From NCBI GenBank assembly GCA_035315685.1, contig DATFXR010000863.1:1-8521 (forward strand): 8,521 nucleotides of DNA, given 5' to 3'. The position numbers and the translations under genes are program-made. Below the pieces are notes generated by a model, which saw nothing but the letters and a program-made list of their open reading frames with translations, was not told the DNA's origin and did no database searches. Source of the stretch: QHWK01 sp035315685. GTDB taxonomy: Bacteria > Acidobacteriota > Vicinamibacteria > Vicinamibacterales > CAVVIG01. Below are positions 1 to 6,571 of this stretch, one piece after another; position 1 is the stretch's first letter; every line of letters begins with the position of its first letter.

Positions 1-573
1 GAGAACCAGGAGATCATCGACATCTCGGGCGACAAGATGAAGATGCTGGCGTCGTTCCCGACGCCGCCCGAGCCGCACGACGCGACGTTCATGGCGGTGT
101 CGGCGCTGCGGCCGCTGGTCCACCAGACCTACACGCCGGCGGCGGACGCGGTGCAGGCCGGCCAGGAGCAGGTCGTTCGCACCGGACCGCATGCTGTGGC
201 GATCGACATGACGCTGATCCGCAGCGCGTATACGCCGGACACCTTCGAGGTGAAAGAAGGCGATCAGGTGACGCTGAAGATCACCAACGTCGAGACGATC
301 CGCGACATGATCCACGGCTTCGCGCTGCCGGATCACAACCTGAACATCGCGCTCGCGCCGGGATACACGAAGACGCTGACGTTCGCGGCGGGAAAGCCCG
401 GCGTGTACTGGTTCTACTGCACGAACTTCTGCAGCGCGCTCCATCTCGAAATGCGCGGCCGCATGGTTGTCCAGCCCAAGGAGTCGACCGTGACGCTGAC
501 CGACTGGCATGCGGCGGCGAACGTCAAAGGGCAGGTCGTTCCCGGAGTGCCGTCGACGGGAGACAAGCAGTGA
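1..573 (+). CDS. nosZ: Nitrous-oxide reductase, C-terminal part with CuA domain (5' end outside window)
   Basis: This is the last 190 residues of NosZ, the periplasmic copper enzyme that reduces N2O to N2. The fragment opens with the conserved end of the beta-propeller and linker (ENQEIIDISGDKMK, then PEPHD). It continues into the cupredoxin CuA electron-entry domain. The CuA ligands are all visible in window-residue numbering: H105 (IHGF), then C140, C144, H148 and M151 in CTNFCSALHLEM, the CX3CX3HX2M pattern. The 35-residue gap from H105 to C140 equals that of characterised N2O reductases. Clade I enzymes usually read CSWFCHALHMEM, so CTNFCSALHLEM looks more like clade II; this is from memory, not an alignment. 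The Cu-Z catalytic domain and the signal peptide (Sec or Tat) lie upstream and cannot be judged. About 30 residues follow the last CuA strand. The stop overlaps the next gene's GTG start. Confidence 0.96.
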   Translation, partial: ENQEIIDISGDKMKMLASFPTPPEPHDATFMAVSALRPLVHQTYTPAADAVQAGQEQVVRTGPHAVAIDMTLIRSAYTPDTFEVKEGDQVTLKITNVETIRDMIHGFALPDHNLNIALAPGYTKTLTFAAGKPGVYWFYCTNFCSALHLEMRGRMVVQPKESTVTLTDWHAAANVKGQVVPGVPSTGDKQ

Positions 574-1124
574 ACACCAGGACGCTGTACGTCGCCGCCG
601 CGCTGATGGCCGCGGCGGCGCTGCTGCTGCCGCTGTGGGGGTTCGCGATGTCGGCGCCGCAGTATCCCGACGAGACGCTGCATCTGAGGGTCGCGCGCAG
701 CGGCATCGTCGGCGATCTGCACGAGGTCTCGACGCTGCAGCAGTACATCGGCGTGCGGTTTCCAACCAGCCTGCCCGAGCTGACCTGGGCAGTACGGGCG
801 ATTCTGGCGCTGGCGGCGCTTCTCCTGTGTGCCGCCTTCGTCGGCGCGGGCCGACTGGCGCACATCTATCGCGTGAGCTGCGCCGTGGTGGTTCTGCTGT
901 TCCTGGGCGCGGCAGCTGCCGCGGTCCAGGCGCGCCTGTATCAGGTCGGACACGACCGCGATCGGACGGCACCGATTCGTGCGGTCCACGACTTCACGCC
1001 GCCGCTCGTCGGCCCGGTGAAAGTCGGCAACTTCACCGTGTGGTCGTTCCCGCACGCCGGTGCCGGCCTGCTGATCGCGGCCGCCGCATTGTCGGTGGCC
1101 GGCACTCGCAGGGCGGGTGCGTAA
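570..1124 (+). CDS. Four-helix membrane protein of nos cluster, function unknown (positional match to nosB)
   Basis: This 184-residue protein has hydrophobic segments at about 5-27, 73-95, 100-120 and 161-178. The GTG start at 570 shares four bases with the nosZ stop, and GGGAG at 558-562 gives seven bases of spacing. Between helices 1 and 2 sits a polar domain beginning MSAPQYP (27-33) and containing GDLHEVSTLQQYIGV (48-62). A second conserved-looking stretch, APIRAVHDFTPPLVGP with GNFTVWSFP, lies between helices 3 and 4 (134-161). I recall similar proteins beside clade II nosZ genes, and nosB of Wolinella is a membrane protein in the same place, but I cannot confirm homology. Histidines 51, 98, 128, 140 and 162 could bind metal or haem; that is speculation. 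Its place directly after nosZ suggests a role in electron supply to, or assembly of, the reductase. The gene is certainly coding; the function is open. Confidence 0.88.
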   Translation: MNTRTLYVAAALMAAAALLLPLWGFAMSAPQYPDETLHLRVARSGIVGDLHEVSTLQQYIGVRFPTSLPELTWAVRAILALAALLLCAAFVGAGRLAHIYRVSCAVVVLLFLGAAAAAVQARLYQVGHDRDRTAPIRAVHDFTPPLVGPVKVGNFTVWSFPHAGAGLLIAAAALSVAGTRRAGA

Positions 1125-2476
1125 TGCGCCGCTGGACCGCCGTCGTCGTCGCGTGGGCGGCGCTGTGCGGCCGGGCCGAGGCGCGCGACTGGACGGTCGG
1201 CGGTGCGGGCGCCGACTTTCCGCTCATTTCGCCGGCAATCGCCGCCGCAACCGCCGGCGACGTGATTCGCGTCCGCGGCGGCGTCTACCGCGAGGACCTG
1301 ATCCTCGACAAGCGGCTCGCGATCCGCGGCGAACAGCGGCCAGTGCTGTTCGGCACCGGCGTCGGCTCCGTCGTCACCATCGTCGCCAATGGCTGCGAGG
1401 TCAGCGGCCTCACGATCGAGGGCAGCGGTATCGGCGAGACCAACGAGATGGACGCCGGCGTTCAAGTCCGCTCGAGCAGCAACCGCATCGTCGACAACCG
1501 GATGCGGCGTGTGTTCTACGGAGTCGTGGTCGCCAACGGCACGCGCAACGAGATCGCCGACAACGAAATTACCGGCCTGCGCGAACTGGCGTTCGGCCGC
1601 CGCGGCGACGGCATCTATCTGTTTCGGGCGCCAGAGAACTTCGTCGCGCGTAATCGCATCTCCGGCGAGCGTGACGGCATCTACTTTCAGTACGCGCCGC
1701 GTGGCCGCGCGGTCGACAACGTCGTGTCCGACTCGCGCTACGGGCTGCACGACATGTTTTCGGACGACACGACGGTGGCCAGGAACACGTTCGTGGAGTC
1801 GGCCGTCGGCGCGAACATCATGAACTCGCGCCGCATCCGGTTCGCCGGCAACGAGATTCGCCGGAACCGCGGCATCCCCGGCATCGGCCTGACGCTCAAG
1901 GATTGCGACGACTCCACGATTGACCGCAATCAGATCGTGGAGAACGCGCGCGGCCTGCTGCTGGACGGATCGTCGGCCAACCATTTCAGCGGAAACGCAT
2001 TCCGCGCCAACGATACGGCTGTCACGCTGTTCTCGAGCGCGGAGCGGAATGCCTTCGGCGGAAACGAATTCGTCGACAACTGGAGCGATGTGGTACTGAG
2101 CGGTGCTGACTCGGGCACGCGCTGGGCGATCGACGGCCGAGGAAACTACTGGAGCCGCTATCGCGGCTTCGACTTCGACGGCGATGGCCTGGGCGACTCG
2201 AGCCATCCGGTCGTCGGCGCGTTCGAACGGCTCGAGGGGCTGAATCCGTCGGCGCGAATCTTCCTTCAGAGCCCCGCCGCGGCGGGGCTCGAGGTGGCGG
2301 CTCGTCTAAGCGGGACCGTCCGCGCCGATGCCGCGGATGACCGACCGATTACGCGGCGGCAGCAAGTGCCGATGGGCCAGCCCCGAAGGGGAGTCCATCC
2401 CGTCGCCACTGCACTGATCCTGATGTGCCTCATGGCGGTTGCGATGCGCGTGACGAGAGGAGCCTTCCCGTGCTGA
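1124..2476 (+). CDS. nosD: NosD, periplasmic beta-helix copper-site maturation protein
   Basis: This 450-residue protein belongs to the NosD family, which is needed with NosF and NosY to mature the Cu-S cluster of N2O reductase in the periplasm. The ATG at 1124 overlaps the preceding TAA by one base, with a G-rich ribosome site at 1110-1117. Residues 1-21 form a signal peptide. From about 45 to 340 run short beta-helix (CASH/parallel beta-helix) repeats with the recurring pattern N-x-I/F-x-x-N-x-x-G (for example NRIVDNRM, NEIADNEI, NRISGERDGIY, NQIVENARG). The family hallmark NYWSRYRGFDFDGDGLGD is at 341-358, followed by ERL and the RIFLQSPAAAGLE segment (378-390). The motif YGLHDMFSDD (206-215) is also typical. 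A hydrophobic helix at about 424-441 would anchor the C-terminus in the membrane with a short cytoplasmic tail. An in-frame open reading frame extends upstream to 509, but that part is out of frame with nosZ and the membrane-protein gene and is not coding. Confidence 0.95.
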   Translation: MRRWTAVVVAWAALCGRAEARDWTVGGAGADFPLISPAIAAATAGDVIRVRGGVYREDLILDKRLAIRGEQRPVLFGTGVGSVVTIVANGCEVSGLTIEGSGIGETNEMDAGVQVRSSSNRIVDNRMRRVFYGVVVANGTRNEIADNEITGLRELAFGRRGDGIYLFRAPENFVARNRISGERDGIYFQYAPRGRAVDNVVSDSRYGLHDMFSDDTTVARNTFVESAVGANIMNSRRIRFAGNEIRRNRGIPGIGLTLKDCDDSTIDRNQIVENARGLLLDGSSANHFSGNAFRANDTAVTLFSSAERNAFGGNEFVDNWSDVVLSGADSGTRWAIDGRGNYWSRYRGFDFDGDGLGDSSHPVVGAFERLEGLNPSARIFLQSPAAAGLEVAARLSGTVRADAADDRPITRRQQVPMGQPRRGVHPVATALILMCLMAVAMRVTRGAFPC

Positions 2477-3246
2477 CGTTGAGCGGCGTCACCAAGTCCT
2501 TCGGCCGTCGACGGGTGCTCGACGGCGTCAGCCTCGAGATCGCGGCCGGCGAGAGCGTTGCGCTGCTCGGCGCGAATGGCTCTGGCAAGACGACAACGCT
2601 CAGATGCATCGTCGGACTGGCACATCCCGACTGCGGCCGGATCGCCGTCGGCGGCATCGACGCCGCGCGCGATCCGCTCGGCGCGCGAGCGCGAATGAGC
2701 TATCTGCCGCAGCGTTCGCTTTTTCCCGGCACTTTGAGCGTCCGGGAAACGCTGCAGGTCGTGGCGCGGTTGCGTTCGACCCATGCGGCCGCCGTGGATC
2801 GCGAACTGGCAGCCTGCGATCTCAGCTCGCTCGCCGATCGGAACGTCGCGCAGCTGTCAGGGGGCGAGCGGCAGCGTCTGGCGATGGCGGTCGCGTTTCT
2901 GCCGGCAGTCGATCTGTATCTCTTCGACGAGGCGTCGGCCAACCTCGATCCGACCGCCCTCCGAATCCTGTTCCGGAGGGCTCGCCAATTGAAACGTGAG
3001 GGCCGGACGTTGCTGTTCACGACGCACCTGCCCGCGGACGTTCGGCGTCTGGCGACTCGCGCGATCGTTCTTCGCGACGGTCGCATCGAATCGGACAGCG
3101 CCGGCGCCTTCGAACTGCGGCGCTACGAACGTCTGCTGGAACGAGACATCTGGGGAGACGAGGATGACACTGCGACATGCGAAGGCGGCGATTGTGATGG
3201 CGTCGCTGTGGACGATCGGTTGCGCCGCGGAGGCGCGGTCGCCTGA
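2470..3246 (+). CDS. nosF: NosF, ABC transporter ATPase for N2O reductase maturation
   Basis: This cytoplasmic ATPase of 258 residues pairs with NosY and drives the NosDFY machine thought to supply sulfur for the Cu-S centre. I chose the GTG at 2470 because GAGAGGAG (2455-2462) sits seven bases upstream and the product then begins at the usual first strand (VLTLSGVTKSFG); a GTG at 2425 would add 15 unrelated residues. Motifs are complete: Walker A GANGSGKT (34-41), Q-loop Q81, signature LSGGE (129-133), Walker B LYLFDE (149-154) with SANLD behind it, and switch H186. The start overlaps the nosD stop by seven bases. The 3' end is odd: about 27 codons (from residue 232) are read in a different frame from the start of nosL. 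This tail contains CEGGDC and looks like overprinted sequence rather than conserved family sequence. The conserved part ends near DIWGDE (about 226-231). Confidence 0.95.
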   Translation: MLTLSGVTKSFGRRRVLDGVSLEIAAGESVALLGANGSGKTTTLRCIVGLAHPDCGRIAVGGIDAARDPLGARARMSYLPQRSLFPGTLSVRETLQVVARLRSTHAAAVDRELAACDLSSLADRNVAQLSGGERQRLAMAVAFLPAVDLYLFDEASANLDPTALRILFRRARQLKREGRTLLFTTHLPADVRRLATRAIVLRDGRIESDSAGAFELRRYERLLERDIWGDEDDTATCEGGDCDGVAVDDRLRRGGAVA

Positions 3247-3601
3247 GCCGATACCGATCGATCGCGTCGAGTGCTCCCGCTGCCGCATGCTGATCTCCAG
3301 CGACGCCGGCTGCGGCGAGATTCTCTCCGCCGCCGCCGACACCCGGTTCTACGACGATGTCGGCTGTCTCGCTGCCGATTGGACGACACACGGTGCCGGC
3401 GCGCGTGCGTTTCTGCGCCTTCCGGACGGCCGCTGGCAGGACGCGCAGACCGCGGCGTACGCCAGGCCGCAGGGCGCTCATACGGCGATGGGATCGGGGT
3501 TCGTCGCGTTTGCATCGCAGGCCGAAGCGACCGCCGCCGACCGCGACGGCCATGCGCTCACCTTCGACGATCTCCTGCGGCTGACTGGAGGACATCAGTG
3601 A
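3164..3601 (+). CDS. nosL: NosL, outer-leaflet lipoprotein copper chaperone
   Basis: NosL is a 145-residue lipoprotein that binds Cu(I) and delivers it to apo-NosZ. The ATG at 3164 is preceded by GGGGAG at 3152-3157 with six bases of spacing, inside the end of nosF. Residues 1-19 are a lipoprotein signal ending LWTIG|C; Cys20 would be lipidated. The -3 position is Thr rather than Leu/Val/Ile, so the lipobox is imperfect. The metal motif is VECSRCRM (36-42; C37, C40, M42), the family's CxxCxM site. Further family features are FYDDVGCLA (62-70), AYARPQGAHTAMGSGFVAF (99-116) and the final FDDLL. The protein lacks a long C-terminal extension and is of normal size. The order nosF-nosL-nosY is not the usual nosDFY-L. 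A longer in-frame reading back to 2996 exists but would replace the signal peptide with basic, non-conserved sequence, so it is rejected. Confidence 0.94.
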   Translation: MTLRHAKAAIVMASLWTIGCAAEARSPEPIPIDRVECSRCRMLISSDAGCGEILSAAADTRFYDDVGCLAADWTTHGAGARAFLRLPDGRWQDAQTAAYARPQGAHTAMGSGFVAFASQAEATAADRDGHALTFDDLLRLTGGHQ

Positions 3602-4425
3602 CCGGCCAGCTGATCACCATCGCGCGTCTCGAATGGACGACCGCGGTCAGGCTGAAGTGGATGCGACTTCTGACAATCGCATTCGCGCTGCTGTCCGTGG
3701 CGGCGGCGTACTCAGCTGGCGCGGCGAACGAGCTCTCGGGCGCCGATGGCTTTGCCAGAACCACGATGGCGCTGGTCCCCGTCGTCCTCATCCTGGTGCC
3801 GCTCGCTGCGCTGGTTCTTGGTGTTTCGGGCCAGGCAACGGAAACGGGCAGCGAGGCGTTTCTGTTCAGCCAGCCGATTGGCCGATCGACCATTCTCGCC
3901 GGCCGATGGCTCGGCGAGTGCGCGGCGCTGGTCGGCGCCATCGTGATCGGGCTTGGCGCCGGCGGTGCCGTGGCGTCGATGGCCAGCGGCGCGGACGGCC
4001 TGCTGCAGTTCCTATTCTTCGTGGCAATGGCGGCGCTGCTGGCGATCGTCTTCCTGTCGATGGCAGCCGCAATCGCCGCTGCGACCGACCGGCGAGTGGT
4101 GGCACTCGGCGCCGGCATCTTCGCGTGGTTTTTCTTCGTGCTCCTCTACGACGGCGCGGCGTTGTCCGCCGCCGGATGGTTGTCCGGCCCGCGCGGCGGC
4201 CGGGTGCTGTTCGGATCGGTCTTCGGCAATCCGGCGGACCTGATCCGCGTCGCCACGCTGTCCGTCGCCGGCATCCCGAACGTCCTCGGCGCCGCCGGCG
4301 ACGCGTGGGTGCGGTATCTCGGCGGAACGACGAGAGCGACGATCACTGTCGCGGCAGCGTTGGCAGTCTGGTCGATTGTGCCGCTCCTGATCGGCGTCTG
4401 GATGATCCGCGCCCGCGATCTGTGA
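3598..4425 (+). CDS. nosY: NosY, ABC-2 type permease of the NosDFY complex
   Basis: This 275-residue membrane permease partners the NosF ATPase and NosD. The GTG at 3598 overlaps the nosL TGA (GTGA) and has GGAGG at 3587-3591, six bases upstream. Six hydrophobic segments are visible at about 24-42, 57-77, 105-129, 136-162, 166-190 and 247-270, the fold of ABC-2/NosY permeases. The family-typical sequence RVLFGSVFGNPADLIRVATL (202-221) lies between helices 5 and 6. The N-terminal ARLEWTTAVRLKWMRLL resembles the amphipathic coupling helix of the family, and GSEAFLFSQPIGRSTILAGRW (84-104) forms the first cytoplasmic loop. It is the last gene of the nos string; no clear intrinsic terminator follows before the ric promoter region, so read-through into ric is possible. 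Confidence 0.95.
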   Translation: MTGQLITIARLEWTTAVRLKWMRLLTIAFALLSVAAAYSAGAANELSGADGFARTTMALVPVVLILVPLAALVLGVSGQATETGSEAFLFSQPIGRSTILAGRWLGECAALVGAIVIGLGAGGAVASMASGADGLLQFLFFVAMAALLAIVFLSMAAAIAAATDRRVVALGAGIFAWFFFVLLYDGAALSAAGWLSGPRGGRVLFGSVFGNPADLIRVATLSVAGIPNVLGAAGDAWVRYLGGTTRATITVAAALAVWSIVPLLIGVWMIRARDL

Positions 4426-4520
4426 CCGGCCTCAATCGATGCTCGACGTGTCTTCCTCGATATGACGACGGTCATACCGTACTGGCAGCCGCCTCGCTAC
4501 TCTGACGGTCAGGAGGCATT
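4426..4520 (+). promoter_or_regulatory. nosY-ric intergenic region with Crp/Fnr-type palindrome and ribosome site
   Basis: The 95-bp gap holds a perfect inverted repeat TATGACGACGGTCATA at 4461-4476 (6-bp arms, 4-bp spacer). Its core ATGAC-N4-GTCAT has the 5-4-5 geometry of Crp/Fnr-superfamily sites (FNR TTGAT-N4-ATCAA; DNR-like TTGAC-N4-GTCAA), differing at the outermost base of each arm from the latter. A -10-like TACTCT at 4498-4503 would give a start near 4510, putting the palindrome centre (4468.5) about 41.5 bases upstream, the class II activator position. AGGAGG at 4511-4516 is the ribosome site of ric, four bases before the ATG. The leader would then be very short. Regulator and start site are inferred. 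Confidence 0.5.
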
Positions 4521-5249
4521 ATGAGCGAGGCATTCGAGAGAACGACCATCGGGGACATCGTCGCCCTGGATTTTCGCGCAGCCGCCGTTTTCGAGCAGTT
4601 CGGCATCGATTTCTGCTGCGGCGGGCGGCGTTCGGTCGCCGAGGCGTGCCGCAGCGCTGCGGTGAATCCGCAGGACGTCGAGGCCGCCATCGAGGCGCTG
4701 CCGCCCGATGCTGCCAGCGAGTTCGACGTGAGGGTGTGGCCTCTCGATCGCTTGATCGATCACATTGTGACGATGCATCACGGCTACGTGCGGTCATCCA
4801 TGCCCACGATTCAGCAGTATCTGGCAAGATTGGTGGAGGTCCATGGTCAGCGGCATCCAGAACTGATGAACGTTGCCGCCGCGTTCGACGCCATCGCCGC
4901 AGAGATGTCGCACCACATGCTGAAGGAAGAGCACGTGCTGTTCCCGTACGTGCGGGAACTCGAAGCGCAGGCCGGGACCTGCGGACGCCGCCTCAGTCCG
5001 TTCGGCACCGTCGAGAATCCGATCCGGATGATGGAGCGCGAGCACCGGGACGCGGCTGACGCGCTGCAGGCGATTCGCGACCTGACGCACGGATACGCCG
5101 CGCCCGATGATGGCTGCACGACGTATCGCGTGTGCATGGCCGAACTGACGCGTTTCGAACGCGACCTGCACCAGCACGTCCATCTCGAGAATAACGTGCT
5201 GTTCCCAAGAGCGATCGCACTCGAGCAGGGCGACCAGATCCGCTCGTAG
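4521..5249 (+). CDS. ric: Ric/YtfE/ScdA di-iron protein for repair of Fe-S clusters
   Basis: This 242-residue protein belongs to the RIC family (YtfE, ScdA, DnrN, NorA), which repairs iron-sulfur clusters damaged by NO or oxidants. The N-terminal DUF542/ScdA_N domain (about 5-60) carries the hallmark FGIDFCCGG with CCGG at 32-35. The hemerythrin-like domain follows (about 75-235). Likely di-iron ligands, spaced as in E. coli YtfE, are H81, H132 with E136 (HMLKE), H175 (MEREH) and H219 with E223 (HVHLE). The length is slightly above the roughly 220 residues of YtfE. The ATG is fixed by AGGAGG at 4511-4516. It lies 95 bp behind nosY with its own likely promoter and palindrome, so it may respond to NO or low oxygen. 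The context fits: a denitrifying cell makes or meets NO. The family assignment is firm; the regulation is inferred. Confidence 0.96.
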   Translation: MSEAFERTTIGDIVALDFRAAAVFEQFGIDFCCGGRRSVAEACRSAAVNPQDVEAAIEALPPDAASEFDVRVWPLDRLIDHIVTMHHGYVRSSMPTIQQYLARLVEVHGQRHPELMNVAAAFDAIAAEMSHHMLKEEHVLFPYVRELEAQAGTCGRRLSPFGTVENPIRMMEREHRDAADALQAIRDLTHGYAAPDDGCTTYRVCMAELTRFERDLHQHVHLENNVLFPRAIALEQGDQIRS

Positions 5250-5251
5250 AC

Positions 5252-5272
5252 CGCTCTTCAGCTTCAAGAGCG
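5252..5272 (+). terminator. Hairpin just after ric, weak candidate terminator
   Basis: CGCTCTT at 5252-5258 and AAGAGCG at 5266-5272 form a perfect 7-bp stem with a 7-base loop, starting three bases after the ric stop codon. No T-run follows on either strand, so it is not a classical intrinsic terminator. It may act as an mRNA 3' end stabiliser or help a Rho-dependent stop. Its position directly behind the stop is the main argument for it. Confidence 0.35.
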
Positions 5273-5404
5273 CGTTCGAATGGACGTAGCGCAGCTCAGG
5301 CTTGCCCGCCAGTTGGCTGATCCCGCCATCCCGGCGCGCTCCACGAAAAAACCTGCGGTCTTCGCAAACCTCCGCTATCCTTCACGTCCGGTGTCGACGG
5401 AGGG
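5273..5404 (+). promoter_or_regulatory. Region upstream of the dehydratase gene, possible -10 box
   Basis: This 132-bp stretch codes for nothing recognisable. It contains an A-run (GAAAAAACC around 5345-5352) and TATCCT at 5376-5381, which matches a -10 hexamer at four of six positions. The hexamer 17 bases upstream (CTGCGG) is a poor -35. GGAGGG lies at 5399-5404 directly against the GTG start. A promoter here is plausible because the gene begins a new functional group after a 155-bp gap, but the evidence is thin. Confidence 0.25.
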
Positions 5405-6571
5405 GTGGTGAGGATTCGCGAGTTCCGGACGATCGTGGTCGGCACGCCGTGGCGCGACCTGCTGTTCTTCGAAGCGGTCGAGGACAGCGGTCTCGTCGGC
5501 GTCAGCGAAGTGCGCATGGTGAACAAGACCGAGACGCTCGAGGCGTGCATCCACGAGCTCGCGCCGCGATATCTCATCGGCAGCGATCCGTTCGACATCG
5601 AGCGCCTCGCGTGGAACGTTCACACCGCGGAATACGGCCGGCCGGGCGAGGTGACGCAGTCGGCGCTCGCCGCCTTCGACATCGCCTGCTGGGACCTGAT
5701 GGGACAGTCGCTCGGCGTCCCGATCTGGAAGTTGATCGGTGGCCGGTTCCGCGATCGCGTGCCTGCCTACGCGAACGGCTGGTATCAGACCGAGCGCCAG
5801 CCCGACGCGATCGCGGCCCGCGCCAGAGCGGTGGTGGCGCGTGGCTATCGAGCGATGAAGCTCGATCCGTTCGGCGCCGCGCATGCCGAGCTGCCGCCCG
5901 CTGAATGGACCCGTGTCGAGACGATCGTCGCCGCGGTGCGCGACGCGGTCGGTCCGGAGGTGCAGATCTTCATCGAGATGCACGGCCGATTCACGTCCGC
6001 CGCCGCGATCCGTGTCGCCGCGATGCTCGAGCCGTACGGTCCGGACTGGATCGAGGAACCGGTGCCCCCCGACAACGACGACGCCCTCGCGCGGGTGCGC
6101 GCGGCGGCGCGGATTCCGATCGCCACCGGCGAGCGCGCGCACACTATCGCCGAGATCTGTCCGATCGTCGAGCGCGGGCTCGCCGACATCATTCAAATCG
6201 ATCTGACCCACTTCGGCGGATTCGGCGCCGCCCGCATCGTGGCGGGGTGGGCCGACGTGCATCATCTGCTGATGGCGCCGCACAATGTGTGCGGGCCGGT
6301 CGGCACGATGGCCAACATTCATTTTGCGATTGCAACGCCCAACTACAAGGTGCTCGAGCACTTCAACGATTTCGCGGATCCGTGGGTCGGCGAGCTGGTC
6401 GACAGTGCGCCGTCGGTCAGCGCCGAGGATGGCTGCTTCGCACTGCCGGACCGCCCGGGCCTCGGCGTCACGTTGAATGCCGATGCGTGTCGCGCGCATC
6501 CGCGCAGCGGCGGCCGAATCCGTCTGTTCGAACAGGGATGGGAGCGTCGTGGTGGCACGGAGCGCCTGTGA
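5405..6571 (+). CDS. Enolase-superfamily (mandelate racemase/MLE type) sugar-acid dehydratase
   Basis: This 388-residue enzyme has the enolase-superfamily capping domain (1-115) and TIM barrel (about 120-360). Metal ligands are probably E191 (IEMHGR), E217 or E218 (DWIEEPV) and E243 (ATGER). Catalytic candidates are K152 (MKLDPF), H193 and the dyad D266 (IIQIDL) with H293 (MAPHN). The ExHGR motif at the first ligand resembles gluconate, galactonate and mannonate dehydratases, which convert an aldonate to a 2-keto-3-deoxy acid. The nearby KDG-kinase-like gene supports that reading. The exact substrate cannot be told from sequence, and a racemase or epimerase role is not excluded. The start is ambiguous: GTG at 5405 or 5408, with GGAGGG (5399-5404) unusually close to both. 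The alternative internal starts would remove the first beta strand, so 5405 is kept. No signal peptide; cytoplasmic. Confidence 0.92.
   Translation: MVRIREFRTIVVGTPWRDLLFFEAVEDSGLVGVSEVRMVNKTETLEACIHELAPRYLIGSDPFDIERLAWNVHTAEYGRPGEVTQSALAAFDIACWDLMGQSLGVPIWKLIGGRFRDRVPAYANGWYQTERQPDAIAARARAVVARGYRAMKLDPFGAAHAELPPAEWTRVETIVAAVRDAVGPEVQIFIEMHGRFTSAAAIRVAAMLEPYGPDWIEEPVPPDNDDALARVRAAARIPIATGERAHTIAEICPIVERGLADIIQIDLTHFGGFGAARIVAGWADVHHLLMAPHNVCGPVGTMANIHFAIATPNYKVLEHFNDFADPWVGELVDSAPSVSAEDGCFALPDRPGLGVTLNADACRAHPRSGGRIRLFEQGWERRGGTERL

Noticed and set aside
509..1123. Upstream in-frame extension of nosD back to 509
   Set aside because: It overlaps nosZ and the membrane-protein gene in another frame and would remove the NosD signal peptide from the N-terminus; the ATG at 1124 has a ribosome site and a signal peptide.
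941..2206. 421-residue open frame on the minus strand opposite nosD and the gene before it
   Set aside because: It is antisense to two firmly identified genes; in GC-rich DNA the opposite frames stay open by chance, and the translation is low-complexity Ala/Arg/Val with no recognisable domain.
5252..5272. Strong intrinsic terminator behind ric
   Set aside because: The stem is perfect but no T-run follows, so I list it only as a weak candidate.
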